Notes: a model not told the origin generated them from the letters alone. 64,000 nt of DNA from Corynespora cassiicola (GCA_022059125.1 JAEUWY010000019.1:310001-374000), one strand, 5' to 3'. Positions 1-12,806 are shown, numbered from the stretch's first letter. Translations and numbers: made by a program.

Positions 1-222
1 AGCTAGTTCGGTACATTCGTAGATGCTCGCACAATTTGTCCAATCTTTTTGTTTGTTACTAGCGTCATAACCAGTATCCTTATCGTGTTCACCAAATTAT
101 CACATTTCATCCAGAATCACCCTCAGGTAAAAATTTTGTCATGAAATCTTCATTGAACTCAATTGAGCATCACACATCATGTGAACACCATTAATAAAAC
201 ATCACACTTCATACTGCCCCCT

Positions 223-1908
223 CTAGAACAGCCGGACTGCCGCCATGGTATGGTTCGTTCCCTCCGTCACATTCCCCAGCACAGTCCCATTGACATCCCC
301 CTGATCCGCCCACGCAGCCTTCAACGCCCACACCCCAACACTCGCCGTCGCACTCTCATTCAGCCCCGCCACCCTCAAAATCATCGTATCAAGCGGTTCA
401 GTAGGAAAGAAGACGGAGCTCGCGCTAATCTCGCCGCCATTCAAAAACATCTCGATGATGCTGCGATCCATGATGCCAGACAGCGTCCAGCTCCCCTCGC
501 CGTCGTACAGCCCCGTGGCCGAGAACTTGTCCGAGAAGTAGGGGTTGTTGGGGAAGCCATCTGTCTTTCCGCGGTCGAGCCACACGTCGCCTGAGGAGAG
601 GAAGGTACCGCCCGAGACCTGTTCGCCGGTGGCGCTGGACAGGAAGGTGAAGTTGAGGGAGCCATCGAGCGAGGACGAGTCGGTCAGGCCGGTGATATTG
701 GCCTCGAAGTAGAGAGCACGGCTGCGCACGGCGCTGTAGTCTACAAAGACGCTGCCGTTGCCGAGGGAGGAGTTGTAAGCAAGCTCAGACTCAATGGCCG
801 CGGAGACGTTCCAGGGGTACGAGATTAAGCTAAGCCCAGCGCGCGGGAGCTCCTTGAGGTAGTGGCCACGTGCTACGCTCATGCTGCTGCGGTAGCCTTC
901 GCTGGCGGTTGGGACGACGTTCGTGTACTGCCAGTTGCTCGCCCAGTTGATGCTGATCTGGTCCTGGCGGGCCTCGACTTCGGGGGTGTAGTAGAAGAAT
1001 TGACCCGCGTAATTGTCCTTGGCAAAGTCGGTGAAGCGCGTCGTCGAGTCCAGCGCCTCGAAGTGGGTACCGTTGAAGTTGCCGATGAAGTACTCAGTGA
1101 TGGAGCCGCCGAGGGGCGCGCCCGGGTTGATCGAAATGAGCATGACCCAGTACGTCTCGTCGCTGTCCTGGACGCGCATCTCGACCATGTTGGGGCACTC
1201 ATATTGAAGGCCCGTGACCCCGTAGTGCGAAAAGTTGGACGTGGGCGTCCAGTCGATGAGGTTGGGTGACGTGTAGATGCCAATCTCAAAATCAACCGGG
1301 AATGCAATGACCATGACCCAGCGCTCGGTTGGCGCATGCCATATCACCTTGGGGTCACGGAACTGGGTGCTGTTGCTCGGGATGACGGGATTACCCTCGT
1401 ACTTGATAAACGAGAAACCATTGTCGTACGAGTAAGCAATGTCCTGGACCTGGCGCTCAGGTGTGTTGACGGTGTAGATGGCCACCACACCATTGGTCTG
1501 GTTGGGGAAGAAACCGGACGTGTTGTTGGAGTCGATCACAGCGGAGCCGGAAAAGATGCCTTCGGTAGGACCTCCGGGAAAGATGGCAATGGGCTGGTTT
1601 GTCCAGGTGTACAAATCTTCGGACGTAGCATGTCCCCAATGCTGATTTCCAGCGACGACAGCGGTGGGATTGTACTGGTAGTAGAGGTGGTATGTCCCTT
1701 CAGCATCCAGGAACATGCCATTGGGGTCGTTCATGAACCCTTGGGGAGGGCTGAAGTGGACCTGAGGTCGCAATGGCCCGTCGTAGTCTCCGGGGAGGGG
1801 CACGCCGGTAGGCACGTTTGGCTGCGAGTATGTGGATGTCGCATCTTGGGCACCGCCAGAGATGACGAGGTAGCCGAGGGCCACAATCAGCGACAAGTAG
1901 GACGACAT
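223..1908 (-). CDS. Secreted GH32 beta-fructofuranosidase (invertase/inulinase type)
   Basis: Intronless, 561 residues. It should hydrolyse terminal fructose from sucrose or fructans outside the cell. Residues 1-20 form a signal peptide (MSSYLSLIVALGYLVISGGA). The GH32 signature FMNDPNG carries the predicted nucleophile Asp61; RDPK gives the transition-state Asp185; the ECP motif gives the acid/base Glu237. A beta-sandwich module characteristic of GH32 follows the propeller. More than ten N-glycosylation sequons fit a secreted glycoprotein. An upstream in-frame Met 41 codons earlier would place the hydrophobic leader internally, so the Met before MSSYL was chosen. Invertase, exo-inulinase and fructosyltransferase cannot be separated by motif alone. 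Confidence 0.93.
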   Translation of the reverse strand: MSSYLSLIVALGYLVISGGAQDATSTYSQPNVPTGVPLPGDYDGPLRPQVHFSPPQGFMNDPNGMFLDAEGTYHLYYQYNPTAVVAGNQHWGHATSEDLYTWTNQPIAIFPGGPTEGIFSGSAVIDSNNTSGFFPNQTNGVVAIYTVNTPERQVQDIAYSYDNGFSFIKYEGNPVIPSNSTQFRDPKVIWHAPTERWVMVIAFPVDFEIGIYTSPNLIDWTPTSNFSHYGVTGLQYECPNMVEMRVQDSDETYWVMLISINPGAPLGGSITEYFIGNFNGTHFEALDSTTRFTDFAKDNYAGQFFYYTPEVEARQDQISINWASNWQYTNVVPTASEGYRSSMSVARGHYLKELPRAGLSLISYPWNVSAAIESELAYNSSLGNGSVFVDYSAVRSRALYFEANITGLTDSSSLDGSLNFTFLSSATGEQVSGGTFLSSGDVWLDRGKTDGFPNNPYFSDKFSATGLYDGEGSWTLSGIMDRSIIEMFLNGGEISASSVFFPTEPLDTMILRVAGLNESATASVGVWALKAAWADQGDVNGTVLGNVTEGTNHTMAAVRLF

Positions 1909-1977
1909 GACGTCTGTTTTTCGTGTTCCGAGACTTCCGATCGAAATCCTGGAGATACATGAAGGGTTACTTGCTGC

Positions 1978-1984
1978 ATTTATA
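1978..1984 (-). promoter_or_regulatory. TATA box of the GH32 gene
   Basis: TATAAAT read on the minus strand, about 70 bp upstream of the chosen start codon. The spacing suits a fungal core promoter and supports that start over the upstream Met. Confidence 0.5.
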
Positions 1985-2668
1985 CACTCCCCGCTTTGGC
2001 TATGTGCCTCGTATCCGAGCCAATTTTTCACAGCGACGTGACGACATTGCGGATCTGTACAAGCTTGGCCGGCATGCAGGCATGCGAGTTGCGGATGCGG
2101 TACTCGATTCTGACCTGGTGATCGGGAAAATGCACGGGAGGAAGATGCTTGCTTTGCTTCCCCGCAAATGGGCTTGCACTATGCCCACGAGGCTGAGCCA
2201 CTAGCATGATGAGCAAGGAACGCGTCGAGAACCGTTGGGATGGGGTGGGACCTGTCAACTAATTCGCCTGGAGCTACGGCGTCGGTGGTCTTGGTTGTAA
2301 TCCAGAAAGAGGTGTAAAAGTGGAGTAGACATTGCGGCGGCCTGCGATGATGCCGATCGCTCCCACTTGGCAAATCAAATCTCCCCGGGAAATCGACCGA
2401 TGCAGAACGCGACGGATGCGCTCCGCCATTTGACATTGACACTATTGACACTATCTACGTCTAGAAGAGGTTCGTAAGCTGGACCTGAGGCTTCAAGTTT
2501 GGTCCAGGCACCCAAAACCTGGTTTTTCCCTCCAGGCAAACCGGATATCATAAAGGAGCGTTCAAAGCGTGTACGCCCAAGTCTTAAAGGCAACGGACAG
2601 CACTGTAATGGCTTGAAGACGATGGTAAGAAGAAGTAAACGTTGAGAATGAGGGATTTTTATGCAATC
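1985..2668. other. Intergenic, no gene recognised
   Basis: Upstream region of the GH32 gene and downstream region of the membrane-protein gene. Only short open frames without recognisable domains or supporting splice structure are present. Confidence 0.5.
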
Positions 2669-3760
2669 CTAGCGCTTTCGTTTGGGTGCCTCGCTCCACG
2701 GTCGTGCAGGCCGCGTCTGTTGTCCTGTCAGAGGCGCCTCTAGACCTAATGGACCGGAAATATCCTCGTCGTAGTCCGCCCTGCTTCTCTCACTCAATTG
2801 CGAGTCCCGGTGTCCCATAACGGCTCCGTCCTCGGCAAAACTCTGTTCATCTTCCTTCAACGGCCATGAAGAAGGCGCCGAAGTCCAGTTGAGTGTAGAT
2901 ATGTCAAGTGCGGTCGTATCCTCGGGCATCGGTTTTTCGGGATCGTAAATGGTAGGAATATTTGAACGAGGAGCGCGTGGCGTGACGGCTGCATAACCAT
3001 GGCCCATGCCCAAGGCAGAGGCAGTAGGCTCAAAAGAGCAACTGTTTTTTTCTTGAGCGCGACGACAGGTCGAGACAAGGGCAGAGATGGATGTCAACAA
3101 GAGAAGACCACTGTCAAGCGTTAGTACCCAAACCGATACTCTGTTTGTTAGGTGAGCAACTTACGTCCCAACTCCGGAGCCAATAGCATGCCCAAGAATC
3201 CTCGGAGAGAGCTTCGCAAAGGCCGCCAAGTCACCTGATGGGCCCGCGTCAAGTGTCGCTCCCCCAAACCGCGTCAAGTCGATTGCGAGATTCAAAGAGA
3301 ACCCAAAAGTGGTGGCCATGGCAAACATGGATAGAAACTCCAAGGGAATGAGCACATATGGTGTAATCCTCATGCGCTCGACTTTGATGGAGAGCAAAAC
3401 TATGAGGCTGGCAAGAAAGCTGAAAGCAGCCTGGATATCGTCAGCACATGGATACGCAAAAGCAGGCATCGCAACATACGGTAGCGACGGTGATCCATAT
3501 GATCAGCTGACTCTCTGCGACGGTACGGAAAAAGTCTCGCCATGCTTCTTCCTTTTCTGCCGGTTCCAACTGCACGGTGCCTAGGATGGCATCGCCACGA
3601 GCTTGGATGTCGTTGATGGTTTGTAGACCTACACGCGATTAGCCAGGTTCTACCGTCATTCACGCGTATACGTACCCCATGCCTCGATGCCGACAACGCC
3701 CAAAGCCACAATTACCACCAACAGCCTTAAGCCTACCAGCACAGCCTCGCTCCAACGCAT
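2669..3760 (-). CDS. Four-helix membrane protein, MARVEL-like
   Basis: Four exons joined across introns 3629-3675, 3431-3479 and 3111-3164 give a 313-residue protein with uninterrupted phase. It has four hydrophobic helices: an N-terminal one (LRLLVVIVALGVVGI), two in the middle (beginning LIIWITVAT and including YVLIPLEFLSMFAMATTFGF) and one after the third intron (GLLLLTSISALVS). A roughly 110-residue, polar, Pro/Asp/Ser-rich tail follows, ending in basic KRKR. Four helices plus a long cytosolic tail resemble fungal MARVEL-domain proteins, but no diagnostic motif was found, so the family is inferred from topology only. It probably acts in plasma-membrane or endomembrane organisation. Confidence 0.75.
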
Positions 3761-6700
3761 AATGGCAGACAAGGTAACTTTCGCAAAATTAAGATGTCAA
3801 AAGAATGTAGGGGTGTAAATCCAGAACCAGCTGGTAGCAACTTCCAGAGCGCGTTGGAAAAGAACAAAGAACAAACGTTCGGCCGCAAGGTGAGGTACAA
3901 AACTCAGGCTGAAGTTCCATGCTTAAAGCACCGTGGGAGCCTGGAGATCCGGTACCCTAAAGGCCCGGTGCGCAGGACAATCGCATCCTCATCCGGCGTG
4001 GCTGCAATGGAGGTCTGCCTGTTACGGCCATGGTTCTCGAATATGCATGTGTGACAGGCCCACTGTGTGATGGGCGCGACACCATCTTGCCGATCACAGA
4101 AGCGGCGTTCCCTCGACGACGTCAAGCAGCGACGTGGAGCCTGAGGCGTCATTGGCTCGAGCCTGACAGAACGCATATCCGGGGTCGTGGCATCCGGTCG
4201 CTGCATGGGTCTGGGGACTCTATGCAGCCGTGCGGTCGTTCTTCTCAGCTCTGGGCTTCTGCAGAAATCTTGATTTTTCGGGTCGCGAAATTCATGCTGA
4301 AACCCGGATGAGGCTGTCTGAGGCATGAATTTTGACACCTATTAAGGCTGAAACGTGTCACAGGACGACCCCTGCATGTTGATTGCCCCTGCATACCATG
4401 AAAGCAGCGCTACATAAGCAGTTGGAATCCCTTCCAATTTGACCTTCATTCGTATGCAAAGAGCGGCGACATTTTCAGATCGGCCTGAGTGCGGAAAACC
4501 AGATGTAGACGATGCGGGTGTCGGCTGCTAGGTTGGTTGAAATGGCAAAAGGCAGAGTGCTGCACAACCTGATTGCGAGCAGTGCAAAACCAATTCTTCT
4601 TCTTTGAGTGGAAAGAAGGTCCATCCGGGTGTGCGATGATAAGCTGTGCAAACCAACCCCTTCCACAAGTGTTGAATAAAAATGCAGCTATGGCGACGCC
4701 ATGGCATTCGATAAGTGCATACAAGACCAGTCCTCCAGGATTGTAGTTGCTTATCAACGGGTACTCTCCCAGACCTGACATACGGGCGACCCTATGCGAG
4801 CCGTTATCCCACAGGTCTAGAGAGGCCATTCATCTGTAGGTATCGCTTCGAGTATTTCCTGCGATTTAAGATGTGCGTGAGTTTGATGGCCGCCGACTTT
4901 AGAATTCCGTCCAGAGACGTCCTCGAGCGAATAACATCCTGGCTTGGTTGATGCATGGGGTATTCCACCGTGGACTGTGCTGTACTTGCTGGTGACAGCT
5001 TCCCACGCTTTAACTCCACTCAAAGCTTAGCGGCATGTCCATGCTCAGAGTTGCTCCCTGGGGTCGCAATCCCCCCGAATTCACCGACGGCTCAGGCATC
5101 CTCCGGAATAACGTAGCTTGTGTTGGGACGCAAGACATCCGCAATGCTGCTCATGCTGAGGCTCCCCAAGGCTCTCAAACGCAGGAGCATAACGAAGGAA
5201 TCATCCGAAGTTCGTGATATGGAGATGGATAAGAAGCCATCTTCGAATGCCAGACATGTCGGTATATGGAGAGAAAGCGATGAAAATGGCATGATTGCTA
5301 TGAAGACGGTGGCGGTGGGAACGAGAGAAAAAAACCAAAAGGCTGCGATCGCAAAATCGCAGATTCAGGGAACACTGGATTAATATGTTCTGGCCACCAA
5401 ATCAAGATCGACGCGTAGCCCTGAGCCGTCGCGTCCAGATTGGTTTGTACGAAAATCTTTTAGCACGCGTCGTCACCCTAATGATGCCGGCGTCATCAAA
5501 ATGAAGCTCTCCACAGGATTCCATAAGTTGGCCTTATTTCAGTCGCAAGAAATAGCACCCCAAAGACTCGGCGTCCAGGAATTGCAGCATTATTAGGTAG
5601 ACCCGAGCCTCGGTGGACAACAAATCCGCGCATGTTCCAGTGTAGCCTTAGGATCTGTCGACGAATCATCGTTTGTAGTATGCTCTCGCCCTGGGAACGT
5701 ATATCCGATCAGATTGAAGGTACGGCTAGACTCCTGAACAGGTCCAGCAGCCAAATGACGAGGCCAGTGGGTCTCCCATGGCGCGACGATCCTATTCTCC
5801 GAGAAAAGTGGAACCTCCAAAAATCATTGATGGCGGGCAACCGTCTCATAGGAGACACGGATATACAAGACACAAAGCAGGCAACTCGAATGGAAAAGAA
5901 TGGCAGTGATGCTCTGTGTAGTAGTGCAGGAAGAGAAGCCTACGGACAGGTGAGTTGGTCCAGCGGGAGAGTCCCAGAACGTACTGGCGTCTTGGCTTCT
6001 GAAATCGGCCCGGTGTCGTTTCCAAGGTTCTGCACGCTTCACGTCTCAACTCCCATCTCCTTTGCAGAGGTCACCATATCAGCATTCATCGCCGCCACAA
6101 CGGATTATCCTGGGAGTCATGCGCTAAAAGCCAAGGTCGTTGGATTTCACATGACGTCTTTCCGTTTCCGCTCAAAGGCTTGGCCTGCTGACATTGTGCT
6201 ACCTGCGGCTGAGTCTACTAACACGAAGCGCACCCGCGGCGTTCGCATGTCAAATATAATGGCTTCTCCAGAGTTCGAGCTCGGCACCCAGCAGTCACAA
6301 GGCCACTGTCATTTGCTTACATCCACGGCTGACGGGCTGACGGGCTGTTAGCTGAAGCAGCCATGGGGCATCCCTCGACACGGCACAGCTTACAACTCAG
6401 AATGAAATTGGTTCACTGGCCGGGTGCCACCGCTATTGGCTCATACATGGCCATCATCTAGGTTGTGTTGTGATCATACCCGAACCAAGTCTCCTGGAAT
6501 GTTTAGGCAAACCCTTTCCGTGGAGCTAACAAATGTGTCTTACATCCCCTGTGAAAAGCAAAAAATAGGCGGTCAACTCTCAGCTGCCGAGAGAAAATGA
6601 CAATTACGAGCTGACCGCTGATCTTCCACAGCGGACTATATCTTACCAGGCTGAAGTGCCTGGTTCCACTACAAAGGACCCTAGCCAACAGCCATCGCGA

Positions 6701-6775
6701 GCTTGCTGCTCAACACTTCTAATAGAATATTTGGTCCTACAACGAAATTTTCAACCTCGAGGCGTCTTTGTACTC
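3761..6775. other. 3 kb without a recognisable gene
   Basis: Several open frames exist, the longest 239 codons at 5632-6351 on the plus strand. Their translations are compositionally random, lack domain motifs, and do not connect through plausible introns. No terminal repeats or transposase/reverse-transcriptase motifs were seen. The last ~100 bases are the leader of the next gene. Confidence 0.5.
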
Positions 6776-9131
6776 ATGGGCTCCATCTCTCAAACTTCAC
6801 TTGGTGGTAGGGTGCTGGAGCGCACTCATATCTTACAGGAGATCTTGGACCACGTCGAAGACTACGCCGCCGAATACAACAAAGTGGATTATCAGTCACT
6901 AAAAAGCGACGTGCTGAAGCCTGTAATTGCCGATCATTTCGATCCAGAAGTCCAGATTCGAGGATTCCTCAAGACCTTCAGACACACATTGGCATACAAG
7001 GCGGCGTTTTCCAAGATTTCCGACCCCGCCCTCAGGGATCAGATTGATGACTTCATCGGTGGCAAGCATGCAAGGGAAGTGGTCGAAAAACAAGGCTTTC
7101 ACCTTTTGTCGCACAAGAGTCCTCCTGTCGTCCACCATTTTTCACTGCTGGAGGAGCTGAAAAAACTGGTCGTCAGCGGCCTAGAGCTCAAAGCAGCCAT
7201 CAAGGACATATTCCATCCCAAGCATAAGCATGTCAAAGATCTTCCTATTCTGTACGAAGATGCCAGCGACACTGAAGTTGTGGAGGTATGCTTTTCTGGC
7301 CAATTATTGGACGAGACTAAAGAGTACAGTGTTATAGCCAAGTTCCGTTTGAGAACTGGGGCCAAACGGTGCATAACTCGCCCCAGTATACGTTCCTCCC
7401 CAACACAGTCAAGGGGGTGCAAGAGATTGTTCGTTTTGCATCTCAAAACAACTACCGCGTACGATGCGCCGGCTACCGGCATAGCTGGTCTTCCATCTTT
7501 GCCCAGGACAAGGAGATATTCATCTCCTTTGTCAACCTGCATACAGTCACCACACTACCTGATCCAATGTCTATCATTCCTGGGGAATATGACCCATCGA
7601 CTGTGCCTGAACTCAAGACCATTGACCTCAAAGAAGAGACCGTTCCTGGACAGAAGCGGCTGTGTCGCATTGGAGCTGCGGTTACCAACGAAGAGTTCAG
7701 ACGCTGGGCTGTCGCTGGAAAGGCTTGGTCCTTACCTGCTGATGTCATTCTAGTAGAGGTGAGCTCGATTTTGAATCATACCAGCCTCTGCTAATCAACT
7801 ATAGGTTACCATGGGTGGCGTCAATGGGCCCATCTGCCATGGAGCCGGCATATCGCACAAGACACTGTCCGACTACGTTCGTCGCATAGAGTACATTGAC
7901 TGCAATGGCAAGCTCCAGATGGTAGATGATTCTCATCAAATCAAGGCGGCCGCTGGTGCATTTGGCTTGCTGGGTGTAGTGACGCACATTACATTTGAAT
8001 TAGACGCAATGACCTACGGAGTCATGGTAAGTTGACAATGAATTCTCTTTTCCAGCACTGACATGATCCAGAAACCACTGAAAGAAGATGTTGGCCTCGG
8101 AGTGCCGCCTCTCGACAAAAACCAGATTCCAGAGGCTCTTCGAAGCGACTGGTTCGATTCCCCCGATGCAAATGAGAAAATTGTCGAAGCAACTGCTGAA
8201 TTCGAGCGTCGAGCTGCCAATGACTATTACAGCGAGTAAGTTTACCTGGCCTTGCTCATGATTGGGACTGAAAACTCACCGCTCAAGGTGGTTCTGGTTC
8301 ACATATCAGAAAAAGGTGTGGACCAACACGTTCAACGTCACCGCGGATCCTACCGGTGCAGTCAATTATCCAGACGATGCAAATGTCTTTCTTCAGTGGG
8401 TCCAGGGCTGGCTTGGTGGTGTGATTACCACTGTGCCATTGTTCAATGCCATTCCTGGCTACTGGCAGGCGCAGCTAATTGCAACTCTCGGCATGGCGGC
8501 GCTACCTCCCACTCTGGGTGAAAGCAAGACCCCAACATACAAAACCTTATTGCCAGATGCTTTACACTTTCGCCGCGGCGTACAAAATATGAGAGTTCGT
8601 GATTTGGAGCTCCAAATCCCTCTGCCGCCCAGAGAGGACGACCCTTCCAAACCAGACTTTAGCATTGTACAGCGGGCTTGGTGGGATGTCATCAACCTTG
8701 TATACGAGGGAACCGAAACAGGCGGTGATCCCTCATCTGCTATGCGTCTGGCACTCGAAATGCGAATCATGGCGGGCAGTGATGTACTCCTTGCCCCGCA
8801 AAAGGGCAACGACCTTGGTACGCTATCGATCGAAGTGCTTACTCTGCCAGACGCCGTGACCGACGACGAATGGCATGGCTTCGCGCAACGAGTCGTCGAC
8901 CTGTGGATGAGCTATGGCGGCAATGTAAGACCACACTGGGCCAAAGAATGGGAGCCTTTCACGTTCAAGGGTCAAGAGGCTAAGAAGTACATGAAAGAGG
9001 TGGCATACAAGGAACAGATTCCCGAGTTCAGGAATGCGCTGATGGACATTGGCAAGCAACAAGGCTGGACCCTCGAACAATTAAAGAGCAGGTACTCGAA
9101 TGAGCTGTGGGACAAGTTGGTGTTTGAGTAA
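6776..9131 (+). CDS. FAD-dependent oxidoreductase, D-arabinono-lactone oxidase/GULO-like
   Basis: Five exons (introns 7286-7329, 7759-7804, 8027-8071, 8236-8287) give 722 residues. Residues 1-170 form a helical, charged N-terminal extension. A VAO-type FAD-binding domain then starts with FENWGQTVHNSPQY and contains GYRHSWSS, the region that holds the flavin-linking His in this family, and GGVNGPICHGAG. The C-terminal half has the aldonolactone-oxidase type substrate domain ending YSNELWDKLVFE. It should oxidise a sugar lactone or similar polyol with O2 as acceptor. The first intron uses the acceptor at 7329, because the more obvious AG at 7337 breaks the frame. The Met at 6776 was preferred to one 40 codons upstream, whose extra sequence looks like leader. 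No signal peptide is apparent. Confidence 0.85.
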
Positions 9132-10261
9132 AAAAACAGGGCATAGTCGAGGCCGTTTGCTATTCTATTGAGATTGACATTATGCTAACAGAAACTTTCC
9201 TTGACAATGCCGCATACTCTCCAATTTTCTATTCGTTGGGATCCAAGTGCTCTTTGTTTATCTTCCTCCGCCCTAGTACTCAATCTAATATATCACCGAG
9301 GGGCTTTCGGCTACGGGTTTCGCTCCGAATAGACGTTCGAAGAAGCCAGCAATTGCGCCTCAGATCAGGCTGCTCTTGCTGTGTTTCGGCTTGTGCATTC
9401 AGGGCATGCGACGCCTGATTGTGGACGATCATGATTTCCTAATACCGTCTTCGCCCCATTCTGGACTCCATTGATGTGCTCTATCTGTGGTGCGTTTCCT
9501 CCCTCAAGAGGACAATACTAAAAAATCAAGATTGCGTTTCGGGCCGTAAGTGGCTAGCGTTACGGACGATCCGGCCCTTGTTCGGCTGTGGCGAGCCTTG
9601 TTTGCTTGTCAACTGGACGTGCGGCTCCATGCAGTTTCGCACCGTGGCCATAAACTCATTTGATTACACGGCAGCCAATTAATGACACATCAGCTACTGT
9701 CAAATCATGTCGTTTTATTGGCGGACCAGCCCCCAGTGTGGCAGATATGCACCTCGGCCGAGCCGTCCCAGAGAGCATCACGAGTCTCATGGCATGTATC
9801 ACTCTCTGCCGTATTCGCGTCGTATTCGCGTCGTATTCGCACTCGTCGAGAGGTATGGCCCTTTCAAAAGCCCCCTCTATAAACAAAGAGGCTTGATCAC
9901 ATCTCTGTATAGAATTTGAAGCTGGTTAAAATCTCACCCGCCTGAAATCTGGAAAGACCTTGCCCGCCTAGCTACCGTCGTTACCACATATATATTTACA
10001 GGGAGGGGGAGGTGCCGTGTGTTTCTCACTTCCTCCACTCAAAGAGTTACCATTGGAGTGGTAATGGACTCCATTGTTTTTTTCCACCGAGCGGAGGGTC
10101 GGACAACACGGCCGACCCTGCTCATTCGCTCATTGCTACCGAAGACACAGATCGATCGCCATATTGCCAATTGCGTTCATCGATCCACATCCACTCACAG
10201 ATATGTCGGCACATTTTTGATCAAGTCCTCTGACGACGCCTTGAATGAGACTTGATCACAG
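9132..10261. other. Intergenic, short tandem repeat near 9810-9840
   Basis: No gene was recognised. Three near-perfect copies of an 11-base GTATTCGCGTC unit lie around 9810-9840. The 3' part is the promoter of the P450. Confidence 0.5.
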
Positions 10262-10268
10262 TATAAAT
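10262..10268 (+). promoter_or_regulatory. TATA box of the P450 gene
   Basis: TATAAAT about 80 bp upstream of the P450 start codon, in the expected core-promoter position. Confidence 0.5.
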
Positions 10269-10343
10269 CCCGCCCAAAGCCTAACATTCAGTGGACCTAT
10301 TACATACAGCTTCGGGTCATCGAAATTTCAAGATCGTACCAGA

Positions 10344-11988
10344 ATGATTACAAGTTCTTCTCTCAACTTTTTCCTAAGCATATTACTGCTTGCAGTAAGT
10401 ATGATACGTTAATGACCCCTGAAAGCGCGCTGAGTGTGTTAGTTTAGCGCATCTGTGATCAGAGTCATTTACAACATATTCCTCCACCCTCTGCGCTCTT
10501 TTCCCGGCCCAATTCTTGCTCGATCTTTCTTCTTCGTATCACAGATACAAAGAATCAATGGAAGATATCATCTTTGGTTACACAAGCTCCACACCAGATA
10601 TGGACCCGTCGTTCGAGTCACACCCAATCAGATATCTACCATCGAACCAGAGGCATGGAAGGAGATATATGGTCACAAGGCTTCAAATTTGCAAAAGGAT
10701 TGGGCTTTCTATGGCCCCGATGCCTTTGGGTCACCAACCGGGATAATTCGCGCCGATAACGTGGCACACAGCCGGCAAAGAAAGCTCGTATCTCCCGCCT
10801 TTAGCGACAGGGCTTTACAATCCCAAGAGCAGATTCTCAAGCGTTACGCTGTACTTTTAGCCAGCCAACTCAAAGAAAATTCAAAGGGAGATGAGCCGAT
10901 CGACATGGTCAGATGGTATAATTTTACAACATTTGATATCATGGCTGACTTGACGTTTGGAGACTCGCTCAAACTTCTTGAAAACAGCGAATACACTCCA
11001 TGGGTCACGAACACATTTGGCAGCGTCAAAATGATCGTGCTGGGTTCCTTGGGGCGAGAATGGCCTCTCTTCTCCAAGATCGTCAATCACTTGATTCCTG
11101 CCAAGACCAAGGAGGAAAGAGATAGACACATGCGGTATACGGTTGAGCGTTTGGAGAAGCGCCTTGCCCGCAAAACCGACCGCCCTGATATCTGGACACA
11201 CGTCATGAAATATGCTGACAGTGAAGAGAACGAGTCCAAAGGTCTGCATCCAATGGAGATGCAAAGCAATGCCTCTACCTTCATGTTTGCTGGCACCGAG
11301 ACTACTGCCACCGAGCTGAGTGGCCTAACCTACTTCCTTCTGAAGAACCCGGAAAAGTTACAACGCCTAACCAAGGAGGTCCGCGACGCTTTTCCAACAT
11401 ACGATAACATCAATATGAATGTCCTCCCAAAGTTGCCGTATCTATGTGCTTGCATCGAAGAGGGCCTCAGGATATACCCTCCCGTCTCGATTGGTCTTCC
11501 CCGACGTACACCACAGGGTGGAGCTCAAGTCGGCCGTAACTGGTTTCCCAGCGGAGTAACGCGTTCCCCGTCTCTGATCACATTGAAAATACACTGAAAA
11601 TAGTAGGTCATCATGTCTGTTCCTCAATACGCGGCTTACCACTCTCCGTTGAATTTCAAGGACCCGGATTCCTTTGTGCCAGAGCGCTGGCTGCCCGAGG
11701 GCGAGTCGGAATATTCCTCCGATCGAAAGGAGGTGCTCCAGCCGTTTTTGTACGGCCCGCGGAACTGCCTGGGGAAGAAGTGAGTACCCACAATAGATAC
11801 GTTGCATGACTAGCATACTGACAGTTCATAGCCTTGCCTACCATGAGCTTCGCCTGATACTCGCGACAACAGTGTGGCACTTTGATCTCGAACTGTGCCC
11901 CGAGTCGGATGGCTGGCCGGATCAGCAGCAGTACCTTTTGTGGGTCAAAGGCCCGCTGTTTTGCAGGCTGAGAAGCGTTCGAGGGTGA
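10344..11988 (+). CDS. Cytochrome P450, CYP65/isotrichodermin hydroxylase-like
   Basis: Four exons (introns 10395-10442, 11556-11606, 11780-11831) give 497 residues, a normal P450 length. Residues 1-25 are a hydrophobic ER anchor, followed by the Pro-rich hinge FPGP. The I-helix oxygen motif is AGTETT, the K-helix is EEGLR, PERW is the meander motif, and the haem-binding loop is [10 protein letters not shown] with the axial Cys. The short first exon holds only the anchor, and the last exon only the region after the Cys loop. It is a microsomal monooxygenase; resemblance to CYP65-type fungal enzymes is from the general pattern and does not reveal a substrate. No secondary-metabolite backbone gene is in the window. 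Confidence 0.92.
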
Positions 11989-12806
11989 GAGGGTTGGTCG
12001 TGATCGGTCTACGAAGAAAAGAAATTCAAGTCTTACCAATTCAGCGGGTCGAGCGAAATGACTTACGCATGGCCAATCCTTGCAGGAAACGGAACGGATT
12101 TTCACATTGTTTTGGGGCATTCTTTTTTTTCCTTCAAAATTAGCAACCAATTTATTGGCTTTTGGTTCCAGTTCGTCATCTTCACCCAGCAACTGCCATG
12201 ATAACGCATACCTCGTTGTTCTCGTGGTTACGTACAGCGTTGATCATGTTTAGAATTTGATCGTATGACACCTTGAGTATGGTTTTCCCTAGGGCCTGTT
12301 ACTCGAGTGGTAGACAGAACCGCGCAGCTGCCCAATCACTTGTTCCTCTGCTTTCTTGACTAGATGCAATCTTCCATGGAAGAGTTGTTATCTTGGGCCT
12401 GTATTTTATTTTATTTTATTTCGACTAGGTCCGGTAAAACCCTACACATTCGTTCGTATTCTGGTATCAGTCACTCAACAGTTCCGATACCACAAGAAGG
12501 ATCTGCACAGGCCTTTCCCTATCTACAACAAGATAGTGTTTTCGAATTTCCTCTTCTGTGTCGGACATAAATGGAACCACGTGTGCGCCTTTTCGTTGTC
12601 GGAGAGAGTACGTCGTTGCCATTGCGCTGTTGCCATCGCACCTTGGTAGTGGTACGTAAACTTGTCCACCAACCAGAGCGCCAGCAACCCAAATACCTCA
12701 AGACCCCCCAATCTCTCGTTCATATATCCCTAGCACTCCAAATTATATAAAACATTCCAATCCATCTCGACCTTTTCAAAGATAACAAGAGCACTTCCAT
12801 CCAACC
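11989..12806. other. Intergenic, no gene recognised
   Basis: Only short open frames of random composition. A TATATAAAA-like element lies near 12745, about 60 bp before the next start codon. Confidence 0.5.

Noticed and set aside
5632..6351. 239-codon plus-strand open frame
   Set aside because: Random composition, no domain, no splice partners and no promoter signal.
3761..6650. Relic transposon in the 3 kb gap
   Set aside because: No terminal repeats, poly-A tail, transposase or reverse-transcriptase motifs could be found by eye.
7286..7337. Splice of the FAD oxidase's first intron at the AG ending at 7337
   Set aside because: Breaks the frame; the acceptor at 7329 keeps the FENWGQTVHN domain start in phase.
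9805..9840. CRISPR-like or transposon repeat
   Set aside because: Only three copies of an 11-base unit, no spacers, eukaryotic context; a simple tandem repeat.
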